From the NCBI GenBank assembly GCA_018432235.1, contig JAHDLO010000010.1:248001-312000 (forward strand): a stretch of DNA of 64,000 bases, in the 5' to 3' direction. Below, one piece after another: positions 16,554 to 27,405 of this stretch. Below the pieces are notes generated by a model that searched no databases, had not been told where the DNA came from, and saw only the letters and a program-made list of their open reading frames with translations. The translations under genes were made by a program, and so were the position numbers. This DNA comes from Clostridiaceae bacterium. Its GTDB lineage: Bacteria; Bacillota; Clostridia; Peptostreptococcales; Natronincolaceae. Position 1 is the stretch's first letter; each line of letters begins with the position of its first letter.

Positions 16554-16812
16554 TGGTCACGCCCTCTGGCTTATAGTCTAGCTTAATCATTGACATTACT
16601 CTCGTTGCACCTTCATTAATACATATTTCCTGAGCCTTCTTGACGATTTCAAATAGCTGGTCCAATTCTCCCTCTATCGTGGTTTCCATAGGCCCCACCA
16701 CATAGTATAGGCCTGTTTCCGCAATCATCTTTATCACCTCGTCCACCACCGGGTATATCCTTTCATCAGGAACCCTTGGCAATACCTGTAGACTTAAATT
16801 TACCTTCGGCAT
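16525..16812 (-). CDS. MTH1187/YkoF-type thiamine-binding family protein
   Basis: 95 residues, first gene after the TPP riboswitch. The pattern VNLSLQVLPRV...YPVVDEVIKMIAETGLYYVVGPMETTIEG matches the MTH1187/YkoF-like fold (PF01910), whose members bind thiamine or hydroxymethylpyrimidine in the cytoplasm. AAAGGAGG lies 7 bases before the ATG. Its place with the ThiXYZ-like transporter suggests it captures or senses the imported pyrimidine. Confidence 0.85.
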   Translation of the reverse strand: MPKVNLSLQVLPRVPDERIYPVVDEVIKMIAETGLYYVVGPMETTIEGELDQLFEIVKKAQEICINEGATRVMSMIKLDYKPEGVTIDEKIGKYK

Positions 16813-16837
16813 TGTACATCCTCCTTTAAATGCATTT

Positions 16838-16868
16838 AAAAAGCCCTTTATCCATTGGAATAAAGGGC
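16838..16868 (-). terminator. Expression-platform terminator of the TPP riboswitch
   Basis: GCCCTTTAT...ATAAAGGGC hairpin followed on the minus strand by TTTTTAAATG, between aptamer and first gene. It would stop transcription when TPP is bound. Confidence 0.75.
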
Positions 16869-16889
16869 AATATTGCAGCTGCTTTTACA

Positions 16890-16978
16890 AATATCTCCCT
16901 CCGCTGGCATTACCCAGATCAGGTTACGGGTCGGAACAAAACAGCCCCCTCTCAGCCAAGTGCACTTAGCTCCCCTTT
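16890..16978 (-). promoter_or_regulatory. TPP riboswitch (THI element)
   Basis: Minus strand carries the thi-box: GGGGAGC, GGCTGAGAGGGG, the GACCC arm, ACCTGATCTGGGTAAT and GCCAGCGGAGGGA. These are the conserved TPP-contacting segments. It precedes a terminator and the thiamine-related operon. Confidence 0.95.
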
Positions 16979-16994
16979 TATTAACTTCAATCTC

Positions 16995-17023
16995 ATTATA
17001 TGCCAAAGCCTGTATGACGTCAA
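16995..17023 (-). promoter_or_regulatory. Sigma-A promoter of the thi operon
   Basis: TTGACG, 17-base spacer, TATAAT on the minus strand, about 15 bases before the aptamer. Confidence 0.75.
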
Positions 17024-17036
17024 TGGTTAGATGCTT

Positions 17037-19148
<2,112 letters not shown>

Positions 19149-19153
19149 GCTTC

Positions 19154-21346
19154 CTATCCCAAAATCTCCAGCTGAACAAAGGTAGCTGCTATCTTTTTTA
19201 TCCCATTGCCGGGGAAGGCGATGCTGATCATATCTCCATCTACGGCAACGATTGTTCCCACACCAAATTTGGGATGCTTCACCTTAAAGCCAGCCTTCAT
19301 CTGTCCGATATTAGCAGCAGTAGCTGTTCCTGCTACATCAAGCTTTTGAGGGGCTCTATGAAGCATCTCTCCCCTGAACAATGGAGAGGTCTGCATTGCA
19401 GCAACTTCCTTTTTTCGGTCATATGGTGTTTGTTTGTTGATATAGTCTGAAGGTATTTCATTGATAAATCGAGACACCCCATTGTACCCGGTTCTTCCAT
19501 AGAGGGTTCTCATCATGGCATGGGTCATGTAGAGCCTTTCTCTGGCTCTGGTAATGCCAACATAGCATAGACGTCGTTCCTCCTCTTCATTCTGCTCCTG
19601 CAGAGACATTGAGGATGGGAATATACCCTCCTCCATGCCGGGCATAAACACGACTGGGAACTCCAGCCCCTTTGCACTATGAAGGGTCATCAGTACCACG
19701 ACATTATCCTCTCCCTCCATTTGATCCAATGGTGACTCAAGGGCTGTTCTGGCCAAAAACTCCTCCAATGTCTTAATTTCAGAGTTTTTGTCAAAGTCCA
19801 TGGTTAAGGACTTGAATTCCTGAAGGTTTTCTATTCGCCCCTTGGCTTCAATAGTATTTTCCTCAGTTAATTCCTTTATATACCCTGTTCTTTCGTATAT
19901 CTCATCAACTATTTCCGTTACAGTCATTTCATTTTTTCTCTCAATTAAATCCACTATTAGGGCTGTAAATTCCTTAGTTTTAACCCTTACCCTAGTGGAT
20001 ATATCCTTCATTTCTTCAGCATCTAATAGACTGCTGAATAGGCTTTCACCCTGTGCACTGGCATAGTCCTGAAATTTTTCTACTGTTTTCAGACCAATTC
20101 CCCGTTTAGGCACATTGATAATTCTTTGAAGCGTAATATCATCCACTGGATTTTCAACTATTCTAAGGTAGCTTAAAATATCCTTAATCTCTTTACGGTC
20201 ATAGAATCGGATACCACCATATAGCCTGTAGGGGACCCCCTCCTTAAGCATAATTTCCTCAAGTACACGGGATTGAGCGTTGGTCCTATATAAAACTGCG
20301 AAATCAGCAAAGTTCTTTTCGTCTTCCCTTACATGTCTTTTTATCATGCTGGCAATGTACTGAGCCTCTTCGTACTCGTTGCTGGCTCTATAGTATTCAA
20401 TGATTTCTCCTGAAAGATTATCGGTGAATAGCTTTTTTGATTTTCTTTGAATATTGTTTGCTACTACAGAGTTAGCAGCCGATAATATATTTTTAGTTGA
20501 ACGATAATTTTGCTCCAGCTTAATAACCTTACTGTTTGGGAAGTCCTTTTCAAAGCCCAGTATGTTACCTATATCCGCACCCCTCCAGCTATATATGGAT
20601 TGGTCATCATCCCCTACAACGCAGAGGTTTTTATGCTTTTGAGCTAAAAGGCTTACCAGCTTGTATTGTGAAATGTTGGTATCCTGGAACTCGTCCACCA
20701 TTACATACTTAAATTTTTCTTGGTAATATCTTAAATCAGTAGGATTTGTAAGGAATAGCTCAACGGTCTTCATAATCAGGTCGTCAAAATCTAAAGCGTT
20801 GTTTTTGCGTAGCTTTTCTTGATACATTTGATATAACTTGCCTATGGTCGTCTTTCTAAAATCCACAGTATTATTTGCTAAGTACTCCTTTGGGCCAATT
20901 AACTGATCCTTTGCTCTGCCAATCTCGCCTAAAACAGCCCTAGGACTATAGAGCTTATCATCTAAATTCATGGCCTTTAGGCATTCCTTCATCACGGTTT
21001 CTTGATCTGTTGTATCATATATGACAAAGTTTCTTTGATAGCCTATTTTATCTATATCTCTTCTAAGTATTCTAACGCAAGAGGAGTGGAAGGTGCTGAC
21101 CCAAAGGTCTCTTTGATTATTACCTAAAAGCTCTTCTATTCTCTCCTTCATTTCTTTAGCTGCCTTGTTGGTAAAGGTTATAGCTAATATTTCGTAGGGG
21201 GACACTCCCTTTTCCTCTACTAAATAGGCAATTCTATGGGTCAAAACTCTTGTCTTACCTGAACCAGCACCTGCCAGTATTAGCAAGGGTCCCTCTGTAT
21301 GCTTAACAGCCTCCAGCTGCATTGGATTCATATTTACTAAGTTCAT
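19154..21346 (-). CDS. pcrA: UvrD/PcrA-type ATP-dependent DNA helicase
   Basis: 730 residues, typical of PcrA. Superfamily 1 motifs are intact: Walker A AGAGSGKT (about 27), AITFTNKAAKEMKER (Ia), DEFQDTN (II), GDDDQSIYSWRGAD (III), QNYRST (IV), TLHSAKGLEF (V) and VGITRARERL (VI). The C-terminal GFKVKHPKFGVGTIV tail is the Tudor-like RNA-polymerase-interaction region. It unwinds DNA 3'-5' in repair and in clearing stalled polymerase. RBS AAGGGAGCAGTAAA. Located just upstream of ligA. Confidence 0.95.
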   Translation of the reverse strand: MNLVNMNPMQLEAVKHTEGPLLILAGAGSGKTRVLTHRIAYLVEEKGVSPYEILAITFTNKAAKEMKERIEELLGNNQRDLWVSTFHSSCVRILRRDIDKIGYQRNFVIYDTTDQETVMKECLKAMNLDDKLYSPRAVLGEIGRAKDQLIGPKEYLANNTVDFRKTTIGKLYQMYQEKLRKNNALDFDDLIMKTVELFLTNPTDLRYYQEKFKYVMVDEFQDTNISQYKLVSLLAQKHKNLCVVGDDDQSIYSWRGADIGNILGFEKDFPNSKVIKLEQNYRSTKNILSAANSVVANNIQRKSKKLFTDNLSGEIIEYYRASNEYEEAQYIASMIKRHVREDEKNFADFAVLYRTNAQSRVLEEIMLKEGVPYRLYGGIRFYDRKEIKDILSYLRIVENPVDDITLQRIINVPKRGIGLKTVEKFQDYASAQGESLFSSLLDAEEMKDISTRVRVKTKEFTALIVDLIERKNEMTVTEIVDEIYERTGYIKELTEENTIEAKGRIENLQEFKSLTMDFDKNSEIKTLEEFLARTALESPLDQMEGEDNVVVLMTLHSAKGLEFPVVFMPGMEEGIFPSSMSLQEQNEEEERRLCYVGITRARERLYMTHAMMRTLYGRTGYNGVSRFINEIPSDYINKQTPYDRKKEVAAMQTSPLFRGEMLHRAPQKLDVAGTATAANIGQMKAGFKVKHPKFGVGTIVAVDGDMISIAFPGNGIKKIAATFVQLEILG

Positions 21347-21425
21347 TTTACTGCTCCCTTCAAACTGGTATTCGCCTCTCCTAATATCTTAACCTATTTG
21401 GAGGAGTTATTCAATGAGAAGGTAA

Positions 21426-21460
21426 AACCTCCTTGGCGGATGGGAATTGCCGAGGAGGTT
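21426..21460. other. Hairpin of unknown role upstream of pcrA
   Basis: AACCTCCTtGGC / GCCgAGGAGGTT, 12 pairs (one wobble) with an 11-base loop and no T-tract on either side. It contains a GGAGG-like element and lies about 80 bases before the pcrA start on its strand. Confidence 0.4.
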
Positions 21461-21722
21461 GTGTGAAAGTGGCGAAGGATTAAAATTATATACATATTGT
21501 ACCATATTGTTTATATTTTAGTTGCTTTCTTTAAATTTTTCCTACTGTCTTTCTTAGGTGGTGATTTTTAATAAAGCAGAAGTAGGCGCTTGTATATACT
21601 AAAAATCTGTTTAAAAATAGCTAATGTTTTCTATAAGGAGTACCGATATCATATGTATCTACATAAATATCACTAACGAAACAAAATTCAAATGACTCTG
21701 AGAGGAGAGGAGAAGGTAAAAA

Positions 21723-22169
21723 ATGAGAGTAAATAGTGTATTTTCATATGTTCCAAAAGCATACAGCTCTAAGGAATATCAATCACTTAATAAATTTTAT
21801 TCGAAAGTATACCGTGATCAAAAAACAAAAATTACCGACCCAATCAGTGAAGAATTTGCATCAGAGAAATACGATGTTGCAAATTGTACTTTTGATGAAT
21901 TCACTTCTACTATAAAAAGTTTAGCTAAAGAAGGTAAGCTTTCAACTCATGATACACTTTTAACAACAGCAAATTTTGAAAGAAGTCTGAAACAAATCAA
22001 TCCTAATTTTAAGTATTATATTACTTCGGCCGATTCAGTTGGAAGAAGAAACTGGGTCGAAGAGTTCGATGCATTAGCTAAACGGGAATTAAGCAGGGGA
22101 AACATGCTGGGCTATCAAAGACATGTGGAGAGAAAAGCGGTGGCAGCTAAAGTTCTGGAGCTATCATAG
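21723..22169 (+). CDS. Hypothetical protein, 148 aa
   Basis: A well-formed orphan gene with GAGGAGAAGGTAAAA before the ATG. The protein is soluble, charged, without signal peptide or membrane segment: MRVNSVFSYVPKAYSSKEYQ..., a central helix-forming section (TSTIKSLAKEGKLSTHDTLL) and a C-terminal helix RNMLGYQRHVERKAVAAKVLE. No family recognised and no co-transcribed neighbour. Confidence 0.6.
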   Translation: MRVNSVFSYVPKAYSSKEYQSLNKFYSKVYRDQKTKITDPISEEFASEKYDVANCTFDEFTSTIKSLAKEGKLSTHDTLLTTANFERSLKQINPNFKYYITSADSVGRRNWVEEFDALAKRELSRGNMLGYQRHVERKAVAAKVLELS

Positions 22170-22637
22170 AAACATCAGGACGAATATTGTAAGGCTTTTT
22201 ATTTTAATAGATTCTTCGTTGCCTTCAATAATTACGGTATCACGGATTTTCAAACTTCCTTCAAATACCCTTTTGCTCCATTCCATTCAAATGAGATCGT
22301 CGAAGCCCGTATTGTAATGCCTTTTTGTCTTTCAGAGAGATTGAATTTTCAATTTATACAGCCTCCTTAGCAAATAAAAAAACCTGTGATGAAAATACTC
22401 TCATCACAGGGGGCAGCTTTTCGTGCTGCTTTATATTCTACCAATAGAGGCATATCAAAAAAATGCTGAAAATCATCCTTTTGGAAATAGCATTATAATA
22501 GAAGAATATTTCTTAATGCAACGTATCGCGAAACATATACGGAAAAACCGCTATAATTTATGGTACGGTTTACCAAGCCATTGAACTGAAGGTTTTAGGT
22601 GAAAAAAGCAGCCAAATAACATTGCCAAAATAAGTAG
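22170..22637. other. Intergenic region with possible gene debris
   Basis: About 470 bases. From 22454 to 22585 the plus strand keeps an open frame without start (...RIAKHIRKNRYNLWYGL...), which may be decayed coding sequence, but no family was recognised. Otherwise it holds only the hairpin at 22372. Confidence 0.35.
22372..22410 (-). terminator. Orphan terminator
   Basis: Perfect CCTGTGATGA/TCATCACAGG stem followed on the minus strand by TTTTTTTATTTG, with no intact minus-strand gene directly upstream. Confidence 0.6.
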
Positions 22638-22663
22638 AAGTGCTGAGACCTTCCCCAGCACTC
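22632..22663 (-). terminator. Weak terminator of the anti-sigma gene
   Basis: AGTGCTG...CAGCACT stem followed by TCTACTTATTTT on the minus strand. Confidence 0.4.
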
Positions 22664-22681
22664 CTGTGATTATAGCCTTCA

Positions 22682-23758
22682 CTATTTATTTAAAAATATT
22701 GTAAATGCTTCTCCTGCTTGCTCGTAATCATTACTCATCCTACCACTTTCTTCTGGAAGTTTTGCAGCATAAGGCGTTAAGGTAATTGATGTAATTTCAT
22801 TAGAAAAGTCTTTATATAAATTCTCATATTTAAATACTAAATCTTCATTTGATTGCCTACTTAAATAAAAGTTCATTTCATTGCCTAAATTATCATGCCC
22901 TCTTAAATCTAACTGATAAAAACTCTTAGGCTCTCCTTCTACTTTTCCTTCTATTTTTTGATTTACAGGATTGTATCTAAATTTTTCTAAACTGTAGGTT
23001 TGATTAGCTATTTGGAATGAATAATCTAACGGCAGCACATGAGTATCTTTCATTAACTCACTACCATCTGCTGTGAATTCAAATATCCATTTTCCTTTCA
23101 CCTTCCCGTCTACTACATTATCATTTTGAGTGGTAAAGTAATTCAACTCATTAAAAGCAATTTTTATATCTAAATTTTCTTTAGTATCAATATCTTTAAC
23201 AACAATATAATCAATTTGGGTAAATATCGTTTTAGAATCGTCTACTTTTCCATATGAACCAGTGCCGCCCAAAACTCTAATCTTTTTTCCATTAATAAAA
23301 ATGTTATAATCCAACCTAAACCCCTCTACAGGCCTATTAGTATTGATAACTGTGCAAATAATTAACTCATCTTTATCAATAATGACATCAGTCAATTTTA
23401 CTTCTACACCTTTATCCTCTACTACCTTGTTAACCACATTGCTATAAATCTCCACATCTCTTTCAACACCTAACGCTCTACCCATAGAATAAGATATATC
23501 TGAAATCATTGATTGGGTGCTGGCATAAACTTCCCTTCCAAAACTTGTTTGACTAAAAATTCCTATTGTTAATACTAACGCTACTGCAATGCTTCCAAAT
23601 TTCTTAACCTTGTAGTTTTTTCTTTTATCTTTAAAACTCTTTTTTATAGCATTTCTTAAATGTTTCTTTTCTATATCTGTAAGGTCTTGCTTTTCATAGT
23701 CGTCAATATCAAAATCCACCTCATTTAAAAACTCATATAAATTGTTAGTATCCTTCAC
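22682..23758 (-). CDS. DUF4179-type anti-sigma factor
   Basis: 358 residues from a GTG at 23758, preceded by GGGAGGGTATAAAG; the frame is open 40 codons further but those lie inside the sigma gene. A short cytosolic N-terminus with helices (YEFLNEVDFDIDDYEKQDL...) is followed by one membrane span (about 55-72, VALVLTIGIFSQTSF) and a large outer DUF4179-like domain (VEIYSNVVNKVVEDKGVEVKL onward) with a second beta domain. It overlaps the sigma gene by 14 bases, so translation is probably coupled. Probable membrane anti-sigma factor for its neighbour. Confidence 0.8.
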   Translation of the reverse strand: MKDTNNLYEFLNEVDFDIDDYEKQDLTDIEKKHLRNAIKKSFKDKRKNYKVKKFGSIAVALVLTIGIFSQTSFGREVYASTQSMISDISYSMGRALGVERDVEIYSNVVNKVVEDKGVEVKLTDVIIDKDELIICTVINTNRPVEGFRLDYNIFINGKKIRVLGGTGSYGKVDDSKTIFTQIDYIVVKDIDTKENLDIKIAFNELNYFTTQNDNVVDGKVKGKWIFEFTADGSELMKDTHVLPLDYSFQIANQTYSLEKFRYNPVNQKIEGKVEGEPKSFYQLDLRGHDNLGNEMNFYLSRQSNEDLVFKYENLYKDFSNEITSITLTPYAAKLPEESGRMSNDYEQAGEAFTIFLNK

Positions 23759-24311
23759 CTTTATACCCTCCCTGCATATTAATTTTATCACGTAGCCTCT
23801 TCTTTCCTCTAGATACCCTATTGTAAAGAACCGATTTGCTAATTCCCATATCTTGAGACACTTCATCAATTTTTTCATCTTGTAAATATAGCTTTTTAAA
23901 AATTATTCGATCCTTTTCCGGTAAATTGCTTAGGATTTTCTCTGTTTCTTCTCTAACTTCATTTGCTATAATTTCTCTATGGGTCTGATCTTCAACTGCA
24001 ATAATTACCTCTTCGATATTTTTGTTTTCCATATTTTTTAAATATTTTCTCATATAGTCAATTGACTTATATTTTGCAATTCCACCTACCCAGTTTTTAA
24101 AGGTAGATTTTTGAGGATTATAGTAATGAATATTTTCCCAAATTGCAAGTAAACAGTCATTCATACATTCCTCATAAAAGTCCATGAGGTTATAGAGGTG
24201 CTTTTTTAAAACAGTTTTAATAATCCAAGTATGGTTGTCAATAACATACTCTAAAGCCCTCTCGTTCCCCTTCTTCAATTCATCAATAAAATTATGCTCT
24301 GTTATTTTCAA
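23745..24311 (-). CDS. ECF-type RNA polymerase sigma factor
   Basis: 188 residues, TTG start after GAAGGTGAAGCA. Region 2 (about 10-85) includes DFYEECMNDCLLAIWENIHYYNPQKSTFKNWVGGIAKYKSIDYMR, typical of the -10-binding helix of ECF sigma factors. Region 4 (about 125-180) contains LPEKDRIIFKKLYLQDEKIDEVSQDMGIS with a helix-turn-helix. It is co-transcribed with the overlapping anti-sigma gene. The target promoters and signal are unknown. Confidence 0.88.
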   Translation of the reverse strand: MKITEHNFIDELKKGNERALEYVIDNHTWIIKTVLKKHLYNLMDFYEECMNDCLLAIWENIHYYNPQKSTFKNWVGGIAKYKSIDYMRKYLKNMENKNIEEVIIAVEDQTHREIIANEVREETEKILSNLPEKDRIIFKKLYLQDEKIDEVSQDMGISKSVLYNRVSRGKKRLRDKINMQGGYKGEGY

Positions 24312-24422
24312 TGCTTCACCTTCTTTAACTTTATTTCTACATGTAGATCATTTTTAAATGCTTATCTTTTCACTTAATATTTCGCAACAAAACAAGTAAA
24401 TCTATCAAGAACTCTAAATATT

Positions 24423-24551
24423 TTATTTACTACTTAAACCATATAGTAAATTATAGATCATTCTTAACTCCAATGCCTTGTTCATGGCGGAAAAAACATC
24501 CCTTACCAGATCATCCTTACTTCCAAAATAATTATATAATATACAGCTATG
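24423..24551 (-). pseudogene. TetR-family regulator remnant
   Basis: The minus-strand frame reads ...ILYNYFGSKDDLVRDVFSAMNK... and stops after about 42 codons. ILYNYFGSKDDL is the recognition-helix end of TetR N-terminal domains. The first half of the domain and the ligand-binding part are missing. The rest of the 24312-24667 gap shows no gene. Confidence 0.55.
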
Positions 24552-24667
24552 TGCTTGAAAGGGTCTCAATCATTGGACGGTAATGGCCTTCTCCATTTTA
24601 ATGATATTTTTTATTATTGGCTTTCAAGCTGGATTATGGAAGTATCCCACATAAATAGCGTAAATGC

Positions 24668-24711
24668 ATAAAAAAAAGCGCTTCAGAAGCTTATACACCT
24701 CTGAAGCGTTT
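24668..24711 (-). terminator. Terminator of the malate operon
   Basis: 11-bp stem around CTTCAGA/TCTGAAG followed on the minus strand by GCTTTTTTTATG. Confidence 0.8.
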
Positions 24712-24759
24712 TCTCATAAAAGCCAGCTTTATTTATAGCTAAATACAGCAGCTATTGAA

Positions 24760-26067
24760 TTATCCAAATATACCCAATAACGTAGTGGCAAGTATCAGCA
24801 TAAAGGCCCCACCAATTCTTGAGGAAATTTGTGCAAAGGGCATAAGCTCCATACGATTGGAGGCTGAAAGCACCGCAACGTCTCCAGTACCACCCATGTT
24901 AGCCATACAAAGGCCAGCGGTTATTGAAGCCTCGATAGGATAGAAGCCCACTAGTCTGCCCACAAAGCCGGAGCCGATTATGCCCCCTATAACTGTTACG
25001 CCAACCAACAACACATATTGAAGTGTGAAGGCATCGATAACCTGTTGTAGATTTGTATAGGCAACACCTATTCCCACCAGAAGTACACCGGTTAAATTTG
25101 TCATCACAAACTGGAACCATTGAAAGGCACCCTCTTCATATCTCCTAGGCAATACCCCCAGCATCTTAACCACTGCTACCGAAATTATCATCCAAGCATA
25201 GGCATGTACCGCAGGCACAAATTTCCCTATGATATTACCTACACCAAAGAAGGTCACTGAAAGCAAAAGTCCCATTCCCATCATCTTGTAGTCAAGAGCA
25301 GCAGGAGCCTCTTGTTTTGCTTCAGATGCGGCAGCAGCCTCGTTGTTGTTTATCAGCAACTGACCATTTCCCGTCAGGTTCTTTTTTACCTTTCCGAGTC
25401 TATCCAACAATCCAGCCAATACAATTGCCAGAGCATTACCAAGGGCAACCGCTGGCACCATTATGGAAAGCATTTCTGCTGGGTCCTTAGCAAGGCTGGA
25501 GCCAAAAATCTTTGACAGTGGGACAGCACCTGCTCCCATGCCACCACCCATAATTGGTACACCGATATACAGCATTGCTTCCTTAGCGCCATAGCCTATT
25601 AGTGCACCTGTTAAAGCTACCAAGCCTAATGCTGTAACAACTCCCCCAATGATTGCTGGAAGATATCTGACCGAGGCCTTAATCAATAAATCCCTTTTCA
25701 TACCTAAAATACTACCTGTAATAAGTGCAGCAATATAAAAATCTAAAAAGCCCTCTGTCGTCATAAAATTCTTCATTATTTCGCTGGAATACTCAGGCAA
25801 TAGCTTGTAGGTTACTAGGGCCGCTGATCCAAAAATAACAATAATTGGACCGCCACCAAGATAATCTTTAATAATTGGTGTATGATTGCCGATTTCGTTG
25901 AATATGGCACCGATTACCATCATTAGGGCATAGGCCCCGATCATGCCCTTGGGTAATACCCCCATAAAGGTTGTTGTTAAGACTAAAGCCGTTACAATTC
26001 CAAAGACAGGTAATGACATCCCCATTATTTTGTAACCCTGCTTTTCCTGCAATGTTGCTGTTGACAT
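24760..26067 (-). CDS. 2-hydroxycarboxylate (malate/citrate) sodium symporter
   Basis: 435 residues, about eleven membrane spans with the 2HCT family look (CitS/MleP/MaeN): GGGMGAGAVPLSKIF is the first and GGTGDVAVLSASNRM plus GGGPIIVIFGSA are other conserved loops. Such carriers take up malate or citrate with Na+ or exchange it for product. It starts 19 bases after malic enzyme, so it is co-transcribed. The two-component pair upstream makes malate or a related C4/C6 acid the likely substrate. RBS AAAGGGGAGG. Confidence 0.9.
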   Translation of the reverse strand: MSTATLQEKQGYKIMGMSLPVFGIVTALVLTTTFMGVLPKGMIGAYALMMVIGAIFNEIGNHTPIIKDYLGGGPIIVIFGSAALVTYKLLPEYSSEIMKNFMTTEGFLDFYIAALITGSILGMKRDLLIKASVRYLPAIIGGVVTALGLVALTGALIGYGAKEAMLYIGVPIMGGGMGAGAVPLSKIFGSSLAKDPAEMLSIMVPAVALGNALAIVLAGLLDRLGKVKKNLTGNGQLLINNNEAAAASEAKQEAPAALDYKMMGMGLLLSVTFFGVGNIIGKFVPAVHAYAWMIISVAVVKMLGVLPRRYEEGAFQWFQFVMTNLTGVLLVGIGVAYTNLQQVIDAFTLQYVLLVGVTVIGGIIGSGFVGRLVGFYPIEASITAGLCMANMGGTGDVAVLSASNRMELMPFAQISSRIGGAFMLILATTLLGIFG

Positions 26068-26086
26068 AAATTTTCCTCCCCTTTAT

Positions 26087-27262
26087 TTATTTAATTCTAG
26101 CGACTCCTGATTCAATGGCAGCCTTTGCCACTGCCTTTGCAACGCCTTCCGCTACCCGCTTATCAAAGGCATCCGGTATAACATACTCCTCTGTCAGCTC
26201 CCCTTCATCAATAATCTCTGCAATTGCGTAGGCTGCAGCCAGCTTCATTTCCTCATTGATCTCCCTAGCCCTGACATCTAATGCGCCTCTGAAGACACCG
26301 GGGAATGCCAGAACATTATTAACCTGATTTGGAAAATCTGATCTTCCTGAGCCTACAACTCTGGCTCCTGCCTCCTTAGCTATATTGGGCAGAATTTCAG
26401 GCACCGGATTTGCCATTGCAAAAATAATTGAATCCTTTGCCATAGACTTTACCATCTCAGCAGAAACGACATTCGCGGCAGACACACCTATAAATACATC
26501 TGCACCCGCCATTGCATCGGTCAGCAGACCTTGTTTATTATTTCTGTTGGTCAGCCTTGCCATTTCCTCCTTGTGATCATTATTGTCGGGGGAACCCTCA
26601 AATAAGATACCCTGACGGTCACATAAGAGAATATCCTTAGGTCCCATCTTCAGCAGCATTTTAGTTATAGCTACGCCGGCTGCACCTGCACCATTTACAA
26701 CTATCGTACACTCCTCCACCTTCTTCTTAACAAGCTTTAAAGCATTTATTACGCCTGCCACCACTACAATGGCTGTACCATGCTGATCATCATGGAATAC
26801 TGGAATGTCCAGCTCCCTTTTAAGTCTCTCCTCAATTTCGAAACAGCGAGGCGATGCGATATCCTCAAGGTTTATTCCGCCGAAGGTTGGGGAAATAAGC
26901 TTAACCGCCTTGACTATTTCCTCGACATCCTTTGAAGCCAAGCAAATAGGAAAGGCATCTACATTTGCAAACTCTTTAAATAATATTGCCTTTCCCTCCA
27001 TAACCGGCATTGCTGCCTCTGGACCAATATCTCCCAGCCCTAGTACAGCTGTTCCGTCAGTTACCACTGCCACAAGATTTCCCTTGGCTGTATATTTGAA
27101 TACGTTTTCAGGCTCCTCATGGATTTTTAAACAGGGCTCAGCAACCCCCGGTGTATAGGCAAGACTAAGATCCTCTCTATTTTCCACTTTTACCTTGGAT
27201 ACCACCTCTATCTTACCCACCTTTTCCTCATGAAGCCTCAAGCTTCTCTCTGCATGACTCAT
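26087..27262 (-). CDS. NAD(P)-dependent malic enzyme
   Basis: 391 residues from the ATG at 27262 (RBS AAGAGGGTG), 3 codons inside the maximal frame. It oxidatively decarboxylates malate to pyruvate. Family stretches: LAYTPGVAEPCL, AVVTDGTAVLGLGDIGPEAAMPVMEGK, the metal-site FGGINLEDIASPRCF, HDDQHGTA, the NAD fold GAGAAGVAI and FAMANPVPEI. Short bacterial form without phosphotransacetylase tail. With the downstream transporter it converts imported malate to pyruvate. Confidence 0.94.
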   Translation of the reverse strand: MSHAERSLRLHEEKVGKIEVVSKVKVENREDLSLAYTPGVAEPCLKIHEEPENVFKYTAKGNLVAVVTDGTAVLGLGDIGPEAAMPVMEGKAILFKEFANVDAFPICLASKDVEEIVKAVKLISPTFGGINLEDIASPRCFEIEERLKRELDIPVFHDDQHGTAIVVVAGVINALKLVKKKVEECTIVVNGAGAAGVAITKMLLKMGPKDILLCDRQGILFEGSPDNNDHKEEMARLTNRNNKQGLLTDAMAGADVFIGVSAANVVSAEMVKSMAKDSIIFAMANPVPEILPNIAKEAGARVVGSGRSDFPNQVNNVLAFPGVFRGALDVRAREINEEMKLAAAYAIAEIIDEGELTEEYVIPDAFDKRVAEGVAKAVAKAAIESGVARIK

Positions 27263-27314
27263 ATGGCACACCCTCTTTTCTTGTTTTAATGAATGTTTAT
27301 TAAATACTACAAGA

Positions 27315-27360
27315 AAACTACAAAAAACAAAACATTTAGTAAATATACTAAATGTTTTGT
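27315..27360 (-). terminator. Terminator between the two-component and malate genes
   Basis: Perfect 15-bp stem ACAAAACATTTAGTA / TACTAAATGTTTTGT with a 4-base loop, followed by TTTTTGTAG on the minus strand. It could also act as an operator upstream of malic enzyme. Confidence 0.7.
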
Positions 27361-27405
27361 AAATTAAAAAAAAATTGATATTGTTTTAACAGATCTTCAT
27401 TCCTC

